This document shows, piece by piece, positions 8,037 through 16,683 of a stretch of 64,000 bases of DNA. Origin of the DNA: Alphaproteobacteria bacterium. GTDB taxonomy: Bacteria; Pseudomonadota; Alphaproteobacteria; Rhizobiales; Xanthobacteraceae. Positions within the stretch are counted from its first letter, which is position 1. Each line of letters begins with the position of its first letter. Both the position numbers and the translations under genes were made by a program. The stretch lies in assembly GCA_005884685.1 (NCBI GenBank), contig VBAH01000007.1, forward strand, positions 145,818 to 209,817, given 5' to 3'. Under the pieces are notes generated by a model. It had not been told where the DNA came from, did no database searches, and was given only the letters and a program-made list of their open reading frames with translations.

Positions 8037-9050
8037 TCACACCCGGTGCGCCGGCACGGCTGCGACGCCGCGGCGCGCCCACACGCGTTGCAGCCCCAAC
8101 GTGATCGGCCGCTCGACCGCGAGATAGACCCCCAGCGCGAGCGTAATGGAAGCCGCAAGCGCGACCAGAAAATAGAGCGCTTGTTGCGGGCTTTGCTCGA
8201 GTCCAACCAGATGCCGCAAACTGGTGGCGCACAGCCTGGTCATCAACGGATGCGTCAAATAAAGCGCGTAGGAGGCATCACCGAGCAGCACCAGGGCCCG
8301 CACCACGCGCGTGCCGGGAATCGGCGTGCCAAGGACCGCACCCGCGACAATCAGGGCGGCTGGAACGCCGAAAGCGAGCAGCCGGTCCTGCGCCGGCAAG
8401 AAAGCCGTGGCGACGATCGCACAGGCGCCGAGCGTGATAACTGCAATCCGCGCCGCGGGCGATAGGCAGACCTGCTTGCGGTAAGCAAAGCCGATCCAGA
8501 GTCCGAGCACGAATTCCAGGATGATCGTGCTGCCGTAATATGGCACCCGCAGCAGCACGATTGCGGCCATCAGCGCCGATACGGAACACAAGGCGGCGAG
8601 GCGGGGCAGGAAAAGTGCGAGCGCCAATGTTGCGTAGAAGAACATTTCGAAGTTCAAGGTCCAGCCCTGCAGAATCACCGGCAACTTGGCAGCGTCCGCG
8701 CCTGGATCGGGTATGAACAGGTAGGACGTGATGATCCGGCTTGCCGGATAGCTATTCAGCAGGACATAGCCCGTCGTCACGATCCAGTAGAGCGGAACGA
8801 TCCGGATGAGGCGGCGGATGAAAAAATCCGCAGGCGCGCCCGGCACGCCGAAGCGGTCCCAGGCGATATACATCATGATGAAGCCGGAGATGACGAAGAA
8901 CAAATCGACGCCGGCGTTGCCGGCATCGGTCCAGCCGATATCAACCTTGCCCCAGTAGCGCAGATCGATTCCGATGTGCGCAAAGACCACGCCCAGCGCT
9001 GCCACGGCCCGCAGGATCTGAATTTCCTGAAGCTTCCCACGCTCCCGCAT
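8037..9050 (-). CDS. Acyltransferase family 3 (OafA/YrhL-like) membrane protein
   Basis: A 337-residue protein with about ten hydrophobic segments. It opens with IQILRAVAALGVVFAHIG, where the RAxAA...H motif includes the catalytic-type His of membrane acyltransferase 3 proteins. LFFVISGFIMMY and FFIRRLIRIVPLYW are the other conserved blocks. Such enzymes acylate polysaccharides or other envelope glycans at the inner membrane. No glycan cluster is next to it, so the acceptor is unknown. It lies 84 bases beyond pntB in the same direction. Confidence 0.92.
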   Translation of the reverse strand: MRERGKLQEIQILRAVAALGVVFAHIGIDLRYWGKVDIGWTDAGNAGVDLFFVISGFIMMYIAWDRFGVPGAPADFFIRRLIRIVPLYWIVTTGYVLLNSYPASRIITSYLFIPDPGADAAKLPVILQGWTLNFEMFFYATLALALFLPRLAALCSVSALMAAIVLLRVPYYGSTIILEFVLGLWIGFAYRKQVCLSPAARIAVITLGACAIVATAFLPAQDRLLAFGVPAALIVAGAVLGTPIPGTRVVRALVLLGDASYALYLTHPLMTRLCATSLRHLVGLEQSPQQALYFLVALAASITLALGVYLAVERPITLGLQRVWARRGVAAVPAHRV

Positions 9051-9134
9051 GGCGGCACGCTAGCACCGCTTCCCGCATACGCAAGCCGCGGCCTTGGGGC
9101 GTCCTCCGAGCGGCAATAAGCGCAAGACCCGTCG

Positions 9135-10529
9135 CTACAGAGCCTTCACAATCCCTTCGGTCATCTTCTTGGCGTCGCCGAGCAGCATCATGGTGTTGTC
9201 GCGATAGAACAGCGGGTTGTCGATGCCGGCATAGCCGGAAGCGAGCGAGCGCTTGATGAACATCACGGTGCCGGCCTTCCACACCTGCAGCACCGGCATG
9301 CCGTAGATCGGCGAGGTCTTGTCCTCCTCCGCCGCCGGATTGGTCACGTCGTTCGCGCCGATCACGAACGCAACGTCAGCCTGCGCGAATTCCGAGTTGA
9401 TGTCTTCCAGTTCGAACACCTCGTCGTACGGCACGTTCGCCTCGGCGAGCAGCACGTTCATGTGGCCGGGCATGCGGCCGGCGACGGGATGGATCGCATA
9501 CTTGACCTCGACGCCCTCGGCCTTGAGCTTGTCGGCCATCTCGCGCAGCGCATGCTGCGCCTGCGCGACCGCCATGCCGTAGCCCGGCACGATGATCACC
9601 TTGGAGGCGTTCTTCATGATGAAGGCCGCGTCGTCGGCCGAGCCGAGCTTGACCGGCCGCTGCTCCGCGCCGGCCGCAGGTCCCGCGACCTCGCCGCCGA
9701 AGCCGCCGAGGATCACCGAGATGAAGTTGCGGTTCATGCCGCGGCACATGATGTAGGAGAGGATCGCGCCCGAGGAGCCGACCAGCGCTCCGGTGATGAT
9801 CAGCGCCGAATTGCCGAGCGTGAAGCCGATGCCGGCAGCCGCCCAGCCGGAGTACGAGTTGAGCATCGAGATCACGACCGGCATGTCGGCGCCGCCGATC
9901 GGGACGATGATCAGCACACCGAACAAAAATGCCGCGAGCGCGAGCAGCCAGAACGCGAAATGGCTCTCGGTGCGCACGAACCAGACGATGATGAGCACGA
10001 TCGCGAGCGCGAGCGCGAGATTGATCACGTGGCGCAGCGGCAGCAGGATCGGCGCCCCGCTCATTCGTGCGGACAATTTCAGGAACGCGATCACGGAGCC
10101 CGTGAAGGTGATCGCGCCGATCGCGGCGCCAAGCGACATTTCCACCAGGCTTGATTTGTGGATGTCGCCCGGCAGGCCGATGTCGAACGCGCGCGGCGCA
10201 TACAGCGCCGCCGCCGCCACCAGCACCGCCGCCATTCCGACCAGCGAATGAAACGCCGCGACCAGCTCCGGCATCGAGGTCATCGGTACGCGCCGCGCGA
10301 TCACCGCGCCGGCGCCGCCGCCGATCGCGAGCCCGCCGACCACCAGCAGCCAGGAGAAAAAGCTGTCCGGCGGATGGAAGGCGAGCGTGGTCGCGATCGC
10401 GATCGCCATGCCGATCATGCCGAACAGGTTGCCCTGCCGGCTGGTCTCGGGGCTGGAAAGCCCGCGCAGCGCGAGGATGAACAGGACGCCGGCGACGAGG
10501 TAGAGCATCCCGGCGGTGTTGGGGCTCAT
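9135..10529 (-). CDS. pntB: NAD(P) transhydrogenase beta subunit PntB
   Basis: A 464-residue protein, normal length. PntB holds most of the proton channel and the NADP(H)-binding domain dIII of the transhydrogenase, which drives NADH + NADP+ to NADPH by proton import. The N-terminal 280 residues contain about nine membrane helices (GMLYLVAGVLFILALRGL first). The C-terminal domain carries VIIVPGYGMAVAQAQH, HPVAGRMPGHMNVLLAEA and VIGANDVTNPAA. It is separated from pntAB by 157 bases that contain a palindromic repeat, which is unusual for an operon encoding one complex. Confidence 0.97.
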   Translation of the reverse strand: MSPNTAGMLYLVAGVLFILALRGLSSPETSRQGNLFGMIGMAIAIATTLAFHPPDSFFSWLLVVGGLAIGGGAGAVIARRVPMTSMPELVAAFHSLVGMAAVLVAAAALYAPRAFDIGLPGDIHKSSLVEMSLGAAIGAITFTGSVIAFLKLSARMSGAPILLPLRHVINLALALAIVLIIVWFVRTESHFAFWLLALAAFLFGVLIIVPIGGADMPVVISMLNSYSGWAAAGIGFTLGNSALIITGALVGSSGAILSYIMCRGMNRNFISVILGGFGGEVAGPAAGAEQRPVKLGSADDAAFIMKNASKVIIVPGYGMAVAQAQHALREMADKLKAEGVEVKYAIHPVAGRMPGHMNVLLAEANVPYDEVFELEDINSEFAQADVAFVIGANDVTNPAAEEDKTSPIYGMPVLQVWKAGTVMFIKRSLASGYAGIDNPLFYRDNTMMLLGDAKKMTEGIVKAL

Positions 10530-10549
10530 TGGGCGAAACCCTTTCCTAC

Positions 10550-10664
10550 GTCATGCCCGGCCATAGCCCGCGAAGACGGGCGTAAACGCCCTGATGGCCA
10601 GGCATCCACGTCTTTGCGCACGTGAGAAAAGACGTGGATGGCCGGGACAAGCCCGGCCATGACG
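10550..10664. repeat. Palindromic intergenic repeat, family D, copy 1 (inside the pnt operon)
   Basis: Imperfect inverted repeat with tips GTCATGCCCGGCCAT and ATGGCCGGGACAAGCCC..CATGAC, and an inner pair CCACGTCTT / AAGACGTGG. A related element lies at 24722-24810. On either strand it would fold into long hairpins. It fills most of the pntAB-pntB gap. No T-tract makes it a classical terminator. Confidence 0.75.
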
Positions 10665-10686
10665 GATGAGAGACGGGCACGCATCG

Positions 10687-11136
10687 TCACTTCTTTTTCT
10701 TCTGATACATCGCGAGCATGCGTTGCGTGACCAGGAAGCCGCCGAAAATGTTCACCGAGGCGAGGATGAGGGCGAGGAAGCCGAGCAGGCGCGCCCAGAT
10801 CGGGCCGGAGTCGTTGCGCGCGAGCTCGACGCTGACCGCGAGCAGCGCGCCCACCACGATCACCGAGGAGATCGCGTTGGTCACCGACATCAGCGGCGTG
10901 TGCAGCGCGGGCGTCACCGACCACACCACGTAGTAGCCAACGAACACCGCGAGCACGAAAATCGAGAAGCGGAACACGAACGGGTCGATCGCAGCGCCGG
11001 TCGCGGCATGCACGCTTGCGGCCGCAAGCGCCGCGGCCTGATCGGCATATTGCTGCGCGGCGTCCGCCGCCTGGCGCGCGATCTCGGCTGCGGATTGCGC
11101 GGACTGGGCGGCATCCTGAGGACTTGCGGTCGCCAT
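10687..11136 (-). CDS. NAD(P) transhydrogenase alpha subunit 2 (PntAB)
   Basis: A 149-residue protein that supplies the membrane helices which in E. coli form the C-terminal part of PntA. Residues 1-50 are an alanine/glutamine-rich extension ([23 protein letters not shown]). [22 protein letters not shown] then starts the first of about four helices, and [20 protein letters not shown] is the conserved block. The chain ends in a lysine-rich tail (YQKKKK). It is 12 bases downstream of pntAA and is translated from GAGGAC...ATG. Confidence 0.93.
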   Translation of the reverse strand: MATASPQDAAQSAQSAAEIARQAADAAQQYADQAAALAAASVHAATGAAIDPFVFRFSIFVLAVFVGYYVVWSVTPALHTPLMSVTNAISSVIVVGALLAVSVELARNDSGPIWARLLGFLALILASVNIFGGFLVTQRMLAMYQKKKK

Positions 11137-11148
11137 GGCGTTTGTCCT

Positions 11149-12288
11149 CTATGCGGCCGATTTGGACTGGAAGCTCGGATGCACCACGGCGCCGTCCCTG
11201 GTCAGCGCCGTTGCCTTGACGATCTCGTCGTCCCAGTTGACGGCGAGCTTCTTCTCTTTCTTGTCGACCAGGATATCGAGGAATGCGAGCAGGTTCTTCG
11301 CATAGAGGCTTGAGGCCGAAGCGGCGAGCCGGCCCGCCATGTTGGTATAGCCGACGATCTTCACGCCATCGACGTCGACAACCTCGTCGGCTTTTGCGCC
11401 TTCGACATTGCCGCCGCGCTCGATCGCCAGATCGACGATCACCGAGCCCGGCTTCATCGAGCGGATCATGTCGGCCGAGATCAGCCGGGGCGCCGGGCGC
11501 CCCGGGATCAGCGCCGTGGTGATCACCACGTCCTGCTTCTTGACGTGCTCGGCGACGAGCGCTGCCTGCTTTGCCTGATACTCCTTCGACATTTCCTTGG
11601 CGTAGCCGCCCGCCGTCTGCGCGTTCTTGAATTCCTCGTCCTCGACGGCGAGGAATTTCGCGCCGAGGCTTTCCACCTGCTCCTTGGTGGCCGGCCGCAC
11701 ATCGGTCGCCGTCACTACGGCGCCGAGACGGCGCGCGGTCGCGATCGCCTGCAGGCCGGCGACGCCGACGCCCATGATGAACACGCGCGTCGCCGGCACC
11801 GTGCCGGCCGCCGTCATCATCATCGGAAAGGCGCGGCCGAACTCGGCAGACGCATCGATCACCGCGCGGTAGCCGGCCAGGTTCGCCTGCGACGACAGCA
11901 CGTCCATCACCTGCGCGCGCGTGATGCGCGGCATCAGCTCCATGGCGAATGCCACCACATTGGCTCGCGCCATCGCGGCGAGCGCAGCCTCGTTGCCGTA
12001 CGGGTCCATGATCGCCAGCACCAGGGCGCCGGGCTTGCAGCCCGCAACCTCGGCTTCAGTCGGCCGTCGCACCCTGAGCACGACGTCGGCATCCCTGACG
12101 GCATCCGCCGCGCTCTGTGCGATCGTCGCACCGGCCGCCTCGAAATCCGCATCGAGCACGCCGGACTTCACGCCGGCGCCCGACTGCACGGCCACGTCGG
12201 CGCCCAGCGCCTTCATCTTCTTCACGCTGTCGGGGGTGGCGGCGACGCGCGGCTCGGGCTCGGCCTCGGCGGGGATCGCAATCTTCAT
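11149..12288 (-). CDS. NAD(P) transhydrogenase alpha subunit 1 (PntAA), NAD-binding
   Basis: A 379-residue soluble subunit that binds NAD(H), corresponding to dI of the transhydrogenase. MKIAIPAEAEPEPRVAATPDSV is the alanine-dehydrogenase-like N terminus. The nucleotide fold has VFIMGVGVAGLQAIATARRLGAVVTATDVR around 165-195, and DVVITTALIPGRPAPRLI follows. GGAGG stands 4 bases before the ATG. The split of PntA into separate AA and AB polypeptides is typical of alphaproteobacteria. Confidence 0.96.
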   Translation of the reverse strand: MKIAIPAEAEPEPRVAATPDSVKKMKALGADVAVQSGAGVKSGVLDADFEAAGATIAQSAADAVRDADVVLRVRRPTEAEVAGCKPGALVLAIMDPYGNEAALAAMARANVVAFAMELMPRITRAQVMDVLSSQANLAGYRAVIDASAEFGRAFPMMMTAAGTVPATRVFIMGVGVAGLQAIATARRLGAVVTATDVRPATKEQVESLGAKFLAVEDEEFKNAQTAGGYAKEMSKEYQAKQAALVAEHVKKQDVVITTALIPGRPAPRLISADMIRSMKPGSVIVDLAIERGGNVEGAKADEVVDVDGVKIVGYTNMAGRLAASASSLYAKNLLAFLDILVDKKEKKLAVNWDDEIVKATALTRDGAVVHPSFQSKSAA

Positions 12289-12319
12289 GACGCCTCCACG
12301 GTCACCGTCCGCAACGGGA

Positions 12320-12472
12320 TCAGACGAGGAAATACGCCATCGCGATCAGCAGGATGATGACGAATCCGATGATCCATTTCGTCAGCGTCAGGAACAGCTG
12401 GTAGGTGTGTTCATGCTCGGCGTAGTCGTTGCCGTCCGCCGCTGCGTATTCGACCTCGCCATGGTCGGCCAT
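12320..12472 (-). CDS. aa3-type cytochrome c oxidase subunit IV
   Basis: A 50-residue protein beginning MADHGEVEYAAADGNDYAEH; the GGAGG ribosome site is 5 bases upstream of the ATG at 12472. An acidic N terminus is followed by EHTYQLFLTLTKWIIG and one membrane helix ending FLV. This is the pattern of the small bacterial aa3-oxidase subunit IV family. It lies 31 bases before pntAA on the same strand, so it probably heads the transhydrogenase transcript, tying a respiratory accessory subunit to the pnt genes. No other oxidase gene is nearby. Confidence 0.88.
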   Translation of the reverse strand: MADHGEVEYAAADGNDYAEHEHTYQLFLTLTKWIIGFVIILLIAMAYFLV

Positions 12473-12566
12473 CTCGTCCTCCGGAACAAATCGCTCTCGC
12501 GCGCCGGATTACCGTAATTGATCAGGGAGGGCAACGGGAGCACGGCGAACGGGCCTGATGAGGGGA

Positions 12567-13934
12567 TCAGGATGTTTTCTCCGCCACAAGTCCCACCTTG
12601 CGCAGCGCCGCGGCCTGGCGCTTGCCGACTTCCGCGAGCGAGAACTTCTCGATCGCCTCGTTGAACAGGCGGTAGAAGTTGAGCCGCGCATCGAGGTGCA
12701 GGAAGACGGCGCCGAGCCCGATGGCAGCACGGTCCATGAACACAAACTCGCGCGGCACGCGCACGCGGCCGTGCTTGCGCAAGCCCTGATGCACCCGAAA
12801 GGCCTCGCGCCGGCCGTACTCCGAGGGCTTTACGCCGTCCGCGATGGTGCGCTCGCGGTCCTCGAGCAGCGGGCCGTAGATGAACTTGGCCCAGATGTTG
12901 AGGATGTCGATCGTCTCGCGCGAGAGACCCTTGAAGCCCCACGTTTCGTAGGCATGCACCACCAGGTCGTGGTCCTCATGCAGCAGCCCGTTGTAGAGGT
13001 CGACCACTCCTCCGACGAACTTCGGCGGGAAGATGCGGATGCAGCCGTAGTCGAGCAAATTGATGCCGCCGGGCGCGCCGCCCTCCTCGAACACGGTATA
13101 GTTGCCGAGATGCGGATCGCCGTGGATCACGCCGAAGCGGCTGAACGGAAACCACCAGGCGGTGAACATCGCACGCCCGATCACATTGCGCTGCGCCAGC
13201 GGCGCACTCTTGTGCGCCAGCAGCTTGCGGCCGTCGAGCCAGTCGAGCGTGAGCAGGCGCCCGGTCGACAGCTCCGGCCAAACCTCCGGCACGCGGATCA
13301 AGTCGGTGCTCTTGAGCATCGCGCGATAAAGCGCGACGTGCTTTGCCTCGCGCTGATAGTCGAGTTCCTCGCGCACGCGCGCGGCGATCTCCTTGGCGAT
13401 CTCGCTGGTGTCGATGACCGGATCCATGCGGCGGTGGATGGCGAACAGCCAGTCGAGCTGCTGCAGATCGGCCTCGACGGCGGACTGCATGTCCGGATAC
13501 TGCAGCTTGCAGGCCAGTGCCTGACCATCGAGCGACAGCGCGCGGTGCACCTGCCCGAGCGAGGCGGCGGCCGCGGGCTTGTGCTCGAACGCGGCGAACT
13601 TCTCCTGCCAATCGCGACCCAGTTCCGCCACCATGCGCCGCTTCACGAACGGCCAGCCCATCGGCGGCGCGTCGCTCTGCAGCTTCTGCAATTCCTCGAC
13701 ATATTCCGGCGGCAGGAGGTCCGGGATCGTCGCCATCAACTGGGCGACCTTCATGATCGGCCCCTTCAGCCCGCCGAGCGCGGCGGCGAGATCGGAGGCG
13801 TTTTTTCCCCGGTTCAGCCCGAAGCCGAACAGCCGACTCGCCGCGAATTTCGCCGCGACGCCGCCCACATTGGTGCCGACGCGCGCATAGCGCGCCGCAC
13901 GGGCGGAGAAACGGTTTTGTTCGCGATCTCTCAT
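12567..13934 (-). CDS. ABC1/UbiB-family atypical kinase
   Basis: A 455-residue protein of the AarF/ABC1/UbiB family, ATPases or kinase-like proteins linked to ubiquinone biosynthesis or lipid handling. The signature region reads GPIMKVAQLMATIPDLLPPEY: the KxGQ motif appears as KVAQ. AAASLGQVHRA is the alanine-rich nucleotide loop, and HGDPHLGNY and NLLDYGCIR are the catalytic and metal loops. No C-terminal membrane helices are obvious, unlike E. coli UbiB, so it may be a soluble paralogue. It stands 94 bases upstream of the oxidase subunit IV gene on the same strand. Confidence 0.88.
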   Translation of the reverse strand: MRDREQNRFSARAARYARVGTNVGGVAAKFAASRLFGFGLNRGKNASDLAAALGGLKGPIMKVAQLMATIPDLLPPEYVEELQKLQSDAPPMGWPFVKRRMVAELGRDWQEKFAAFEHKPAAAASLGQVHRALSLDGQALACKLQYPDMQSAVEADLQQLDWLFAIHRRMDPVIDTSEIAKEIAARVREELDYQREAKHVALYRAMLKSTDLIRVPEVWPELSTGRLLTLDWLDGRKLLAHKSAPLAQRNVIGRAMFTAWWFPFSRFGVIHGDPHLGNYTVFEEGGAPGGINLLDYGCIRIFPPKFVGGVVDLYNGLLHEDHDLVVHAYETWGFKGLSRETIDILNIWAKFIYGPLLEDRERTIADGVKPSEYGRREAFRVHQGLRKHGRVRVPREFVFMDRAAIGLGAVFLHLDARLNFYRLFNEAIEKFSLAEVGKRQAAALRKVGLVAEKTS

Positions 13935-13989
13935 GAAGACTTCGGTGGATGCGCCCTTAAGATAGGCGCTGCGCCACCAAGCGCCATAA

Positions 13990-16557
13990 CTATCCGATCA
14001 GCGCGGCGTGCGCATCCTCGACGGCCTGGTTGCCGGTCGAGTCGAACTTGCGCTGCTCCGGCCCGGCTTGGCTGGGTGCGGAGACATTGTCGCGGCCCGA
14101 AAGCACGCCGTGCGCGACGTGGAAGCCGAGCGCGCGATAGACCTCGAACTGCTCTTCGCTGAAGAACTGATCGCCTGTCGTCTCGTGCGGAAACATCGGG
14201 AAGCGGCGCGCGTAATCGCGGATATAGTCGTTCTCGTCCCCGCTCAGCGATGCCTTGAGATAGAGGATGGTGCCGGACCTGCCTTCGCCATAATCGATGT
14301 AGCCGATCGCCGCATGCGGCCCCGCCGAGGGTATGGCGGCGCCCGTGTCCTTGGTGTGCAGGCCCATCCAGGCGGACGTCGTCTTCCGGATGTCGTCCCA
14401 CGGCATCTCGATGCGCACGCCGAGGTCGATGCGCGCATAGCGCTGCAACGTGATGAACGATGGAAAGCGCATTGAGATGTCGGCTTCGGCATCGGACACG
14501 ACGATGAGCTTGCAGCGCCGCTTCAGCAGTTCGTAGACGCCGAGGTTCTCGATGTGGCCGCCGTCGGTCAGGTAGACGTTGTTGCTGTTTTCATACAGCC
14601 GGCCGAGGATCTCGCTGAGCAGGAAAAAGCTGAATCTGTCGCTCAGCCTCGACCAGCGCGGCTCGCGTTCGGAGACGTAGCGCGGATTCTTCAGCCAGTA
14701 GCCCAGCCGGATGTTCAACAGCGCGAGCGTCGGCCGCAGCGGCCGGATCGACTGCGATCCCATGTTGGAGGAGGCCGCCGCCCCGGAGATCGCCATCGCG
14801 GTCGCGACATCGAGGCCTTTGGCCTTCTGTTCGAACGCGGCCGTCGCCGCATAGCCGGTCGCGGCGCTGCCGACATGGTGCGGCGAGAACATGAAAAAAT
14901 CCGCGTTGCGGCCGCGGCGGTTCGCAAAGTCCGAGCCTTGAATGTTCAGCGCCGCGTTGATCAGGTGATACGGCGCGTGGCGCACCGAGATGCTGCTCAC
15001 CGCCATGTCGTCGAGTTGCGCGAAGTCGCGGCCCTGGTCGATGCTCGCCTCGTTGCGCTTCGCGGCCGGCGCATCGGGCGGGTGCGGATCGAACAGGAAT
15101 GCCTTGCTGAGGCGATCGCGATAGAGCCGGTGCAGCGAATTCGCGTTCGGCTTGAGCAGCAACACCAGCAGGATCAGCATCAGGCCCGAACCGGTGTAGA
15201 GCAGCACCATCGGCCGCTCCAGCGCGCGCACGTAATACCACGCGAACCACTTGAAGCCGGTATGCTCCGCCGCCCACAGGGCGGGCCGTCGGAACAGCGG
15301 ACAAAAGCCCGAGTAAGTGAGGTTGCTCGCTGCCGTGACCATCCAGTGCGGCGTGTGCTGACCGACCGTGGTCGACTGAGCGTCAGGCGCCGGAGGCACC
15401 CGCCCGCATCTGGTTTCGCTCACGGCCGGCTGCGGCTTGTCCTCATACCACTGGCGCGCGTCGTTTATGATGCCCCAGTACGAGAGATAGAGATAAACGA
15501 CCCAGATGGCGAACGGCAGCGCGGCCGCCGCCAGCCAGAACGCGACCTTGCTGAGCGCCGCGATGATCCTGGTCGTCAGATTTGCGTCCGCGCTCGCCGC
15601 CTTGAGGATGTCCCCCATCTGCTGGCGGAATATCGTCACCACCGCGGCGATCGGCGCGAACACCGCGGCGAGGGTCTGAACGGACGTGGCCAGCCAATCG
15701 AAGGTCGCCTCATCCGGGGAGGTGTTGGCATCGGCGAGATCGAACATGCCGCGCAGAAAGAAGCTCTGCAGATCGAAAACAAAGATCACCAGTCCGGCAA
15801 CGAGGTAGCCGGCCGCCAGCGCCGGCAAGTGCGTGCGAAACTCGGCCAGGCTGCCCTGCCTGAGAAACACCGAGCGATAGAGCGCCCAGAGAAAATAGAG
15901 CGCGAGCCCGGCAAGGCCCGCGATCAGCGAGAAGGCAAAGAAGTCCACCCAGAAAAATCCGCACAGATCGAAACCGAGAATGTCGGGGCAGCCGAGCAGC
16001 GAGCGCTTTGGATTGGTCGCGACCGTGGCAGCCGCAAACAACAGCACGATTGCAAGCACCGAGGCGACATTCGCCACCAGTCCGCGCAATACGATCGCGG
16101 CGCCGGTGAGCGCGTCGCGGGCGCCGGCCGGGATCAGGTAGTTCGAATAGTTGCGCAGGTGGCCGACGGCAGGCGTATCGGCGATCTCGGACGCGGTTTG
16201 CTTGCCGTTCTCGGCGGCCGGATTGCCAAACACGAACTGGCCGTCCGTGCGGGTCATCGTGGCGGTGAGCGCACATCCGATGTAGCCGCCACCCGACACG
16301 GTGGAGAGATAATCGATGTTGCGCAGCGCGTCATTGTGATTGATCGCCTGCAGGACGCCGAGCGAGAACGCGGCCGAGCGGATGCCGCCGCCGGAGAGCG
16401 CGAGCCCGACCACATCGAGGACCTGGCCGTCCGGCCCGGATGCGTTCTCCGCACTCAGCGGCGCGCGGCGTAACAGATCGCGGCGCTGATTGATCGCGTC
16501 GATTTCCTCGCGGATGATGTCGCCGAACTGGATCTCGCCCGGACTTGCGCTCGCCAT
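13990..16557 (-). CDS. Large membrane-embedded patatin-like phospholipase
   Basis: An 855-residue protein. The patatin oxyanion loop GLALSGGGIRSAAF is at 51-64 and the nucleophile Ser88 is in STVSGGGYIG. The catalytic partner is Asp665 in VYLTDGGHIENLG, nearly 580 residues later. Between them lie about six hydrophobic segments (roughly 145-180, 205-230, 250-275, 295-312, 340-365, 455-475), so the two catalytic halves are separated by a membrane domain. The predicted activity is lipid acyl hydrolysis. No cyclic-nucleotide or effector gene that would suggest a defence system is adjacent. It ends 55 bases before the UbiB-like gene. Confidence 0.85.
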   Translation of the reverse strand: MASASPGEIQFGDIIREEIDAINQRRDLLRRAPLSAENASGPDGQVLDVVGLALSGGGIRSAAFSLGVLQAINHNDALRNIDYLSTVSGGGYIGCALTATMTRTDGQFVFGNPAAENGKQTASEIADTPAVGHLRNYSNYLIPAGARDALTGAAIVLRGLVANVASVLAIVLLFAAATVATNPKRSLLGCPDILGFDLCGFFWVDFFAFSLIAGLAGLALYFLWALYRSVFLRQGSLAEFRTHLPALAAGYLVAGLVIFVFDLQSFFLRGMFDLADANTSPDEATFDWLATSVQTLAAVFAPIAAVVTIFRQQMGDILKAASADANLTTRIIAALSKVAFWLAAAALPFAIWVVYLYLSYWGIINDARQWYEDKPQPAVSETRCGRVPPAPDAQSTTVGQHTPHWMVTAASNLTYSGFCPLFRRPALWAAEHTGFKWFAWYYVRALERPMVLLYTGSGLMLILLVLLLKPNANSLHRLYRDRLSKAFLFDPHPPDAPAAKRNEASIDQGRDFAQLDDMAVSSISVRHAPYHLINAALNIQGSDFANRRGRNADFFMFSPHHVGSAATGYAATAAFEQKAKGLDVATAMAISGAAASSNMGSQSIRPLRPTLALLNIRLGYWLKNPRYVSEREPRWSRLSDRFSFFLLSEILGRLYENSNNVYLTDGGHIENLGVYELLKRRCKLIVVSDAEADISMRFPSFITLQRYARIDLGVRIEMPWDDIRKTTSAWMGLHTKDTGAAIPSAGPHAAIGYIDYGEGRSGTILYLKASLSGDENDYIRDYARRFPMFPHETTGDQFFSEEQFEVYRALGFHVAHGVLSGRDNVSAPSQAGPEQRKFDSTGNQAVEDAHAALIG

Positions 16558-16683
16558 GGTACCGCCCCTCGCGAACGACCGAGGGTAGCATCTGAGCGAA
16601 ATTTAGCTAGCGGCGCGCCGATGCTGGCGTCAACGATGCGTTACCGGCACCAGACGAAATGCTGATGGTGGCTCGGCTGACGA

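Noticed and set aside
14554..16473. A 639-codon plus-strand frame opposite the patatin gene
   Set aside because: The translation is low-complexity arginine-rich sequence with no domain, typical of antisense frames in GC-rich DNA.
13990..16557. Patatin gene as part of a CBASS-type defence system
   Set aside because: No cyclic-nucleotide synthase or accessory gene is adjacent; the neighbours are housekeeping genes.
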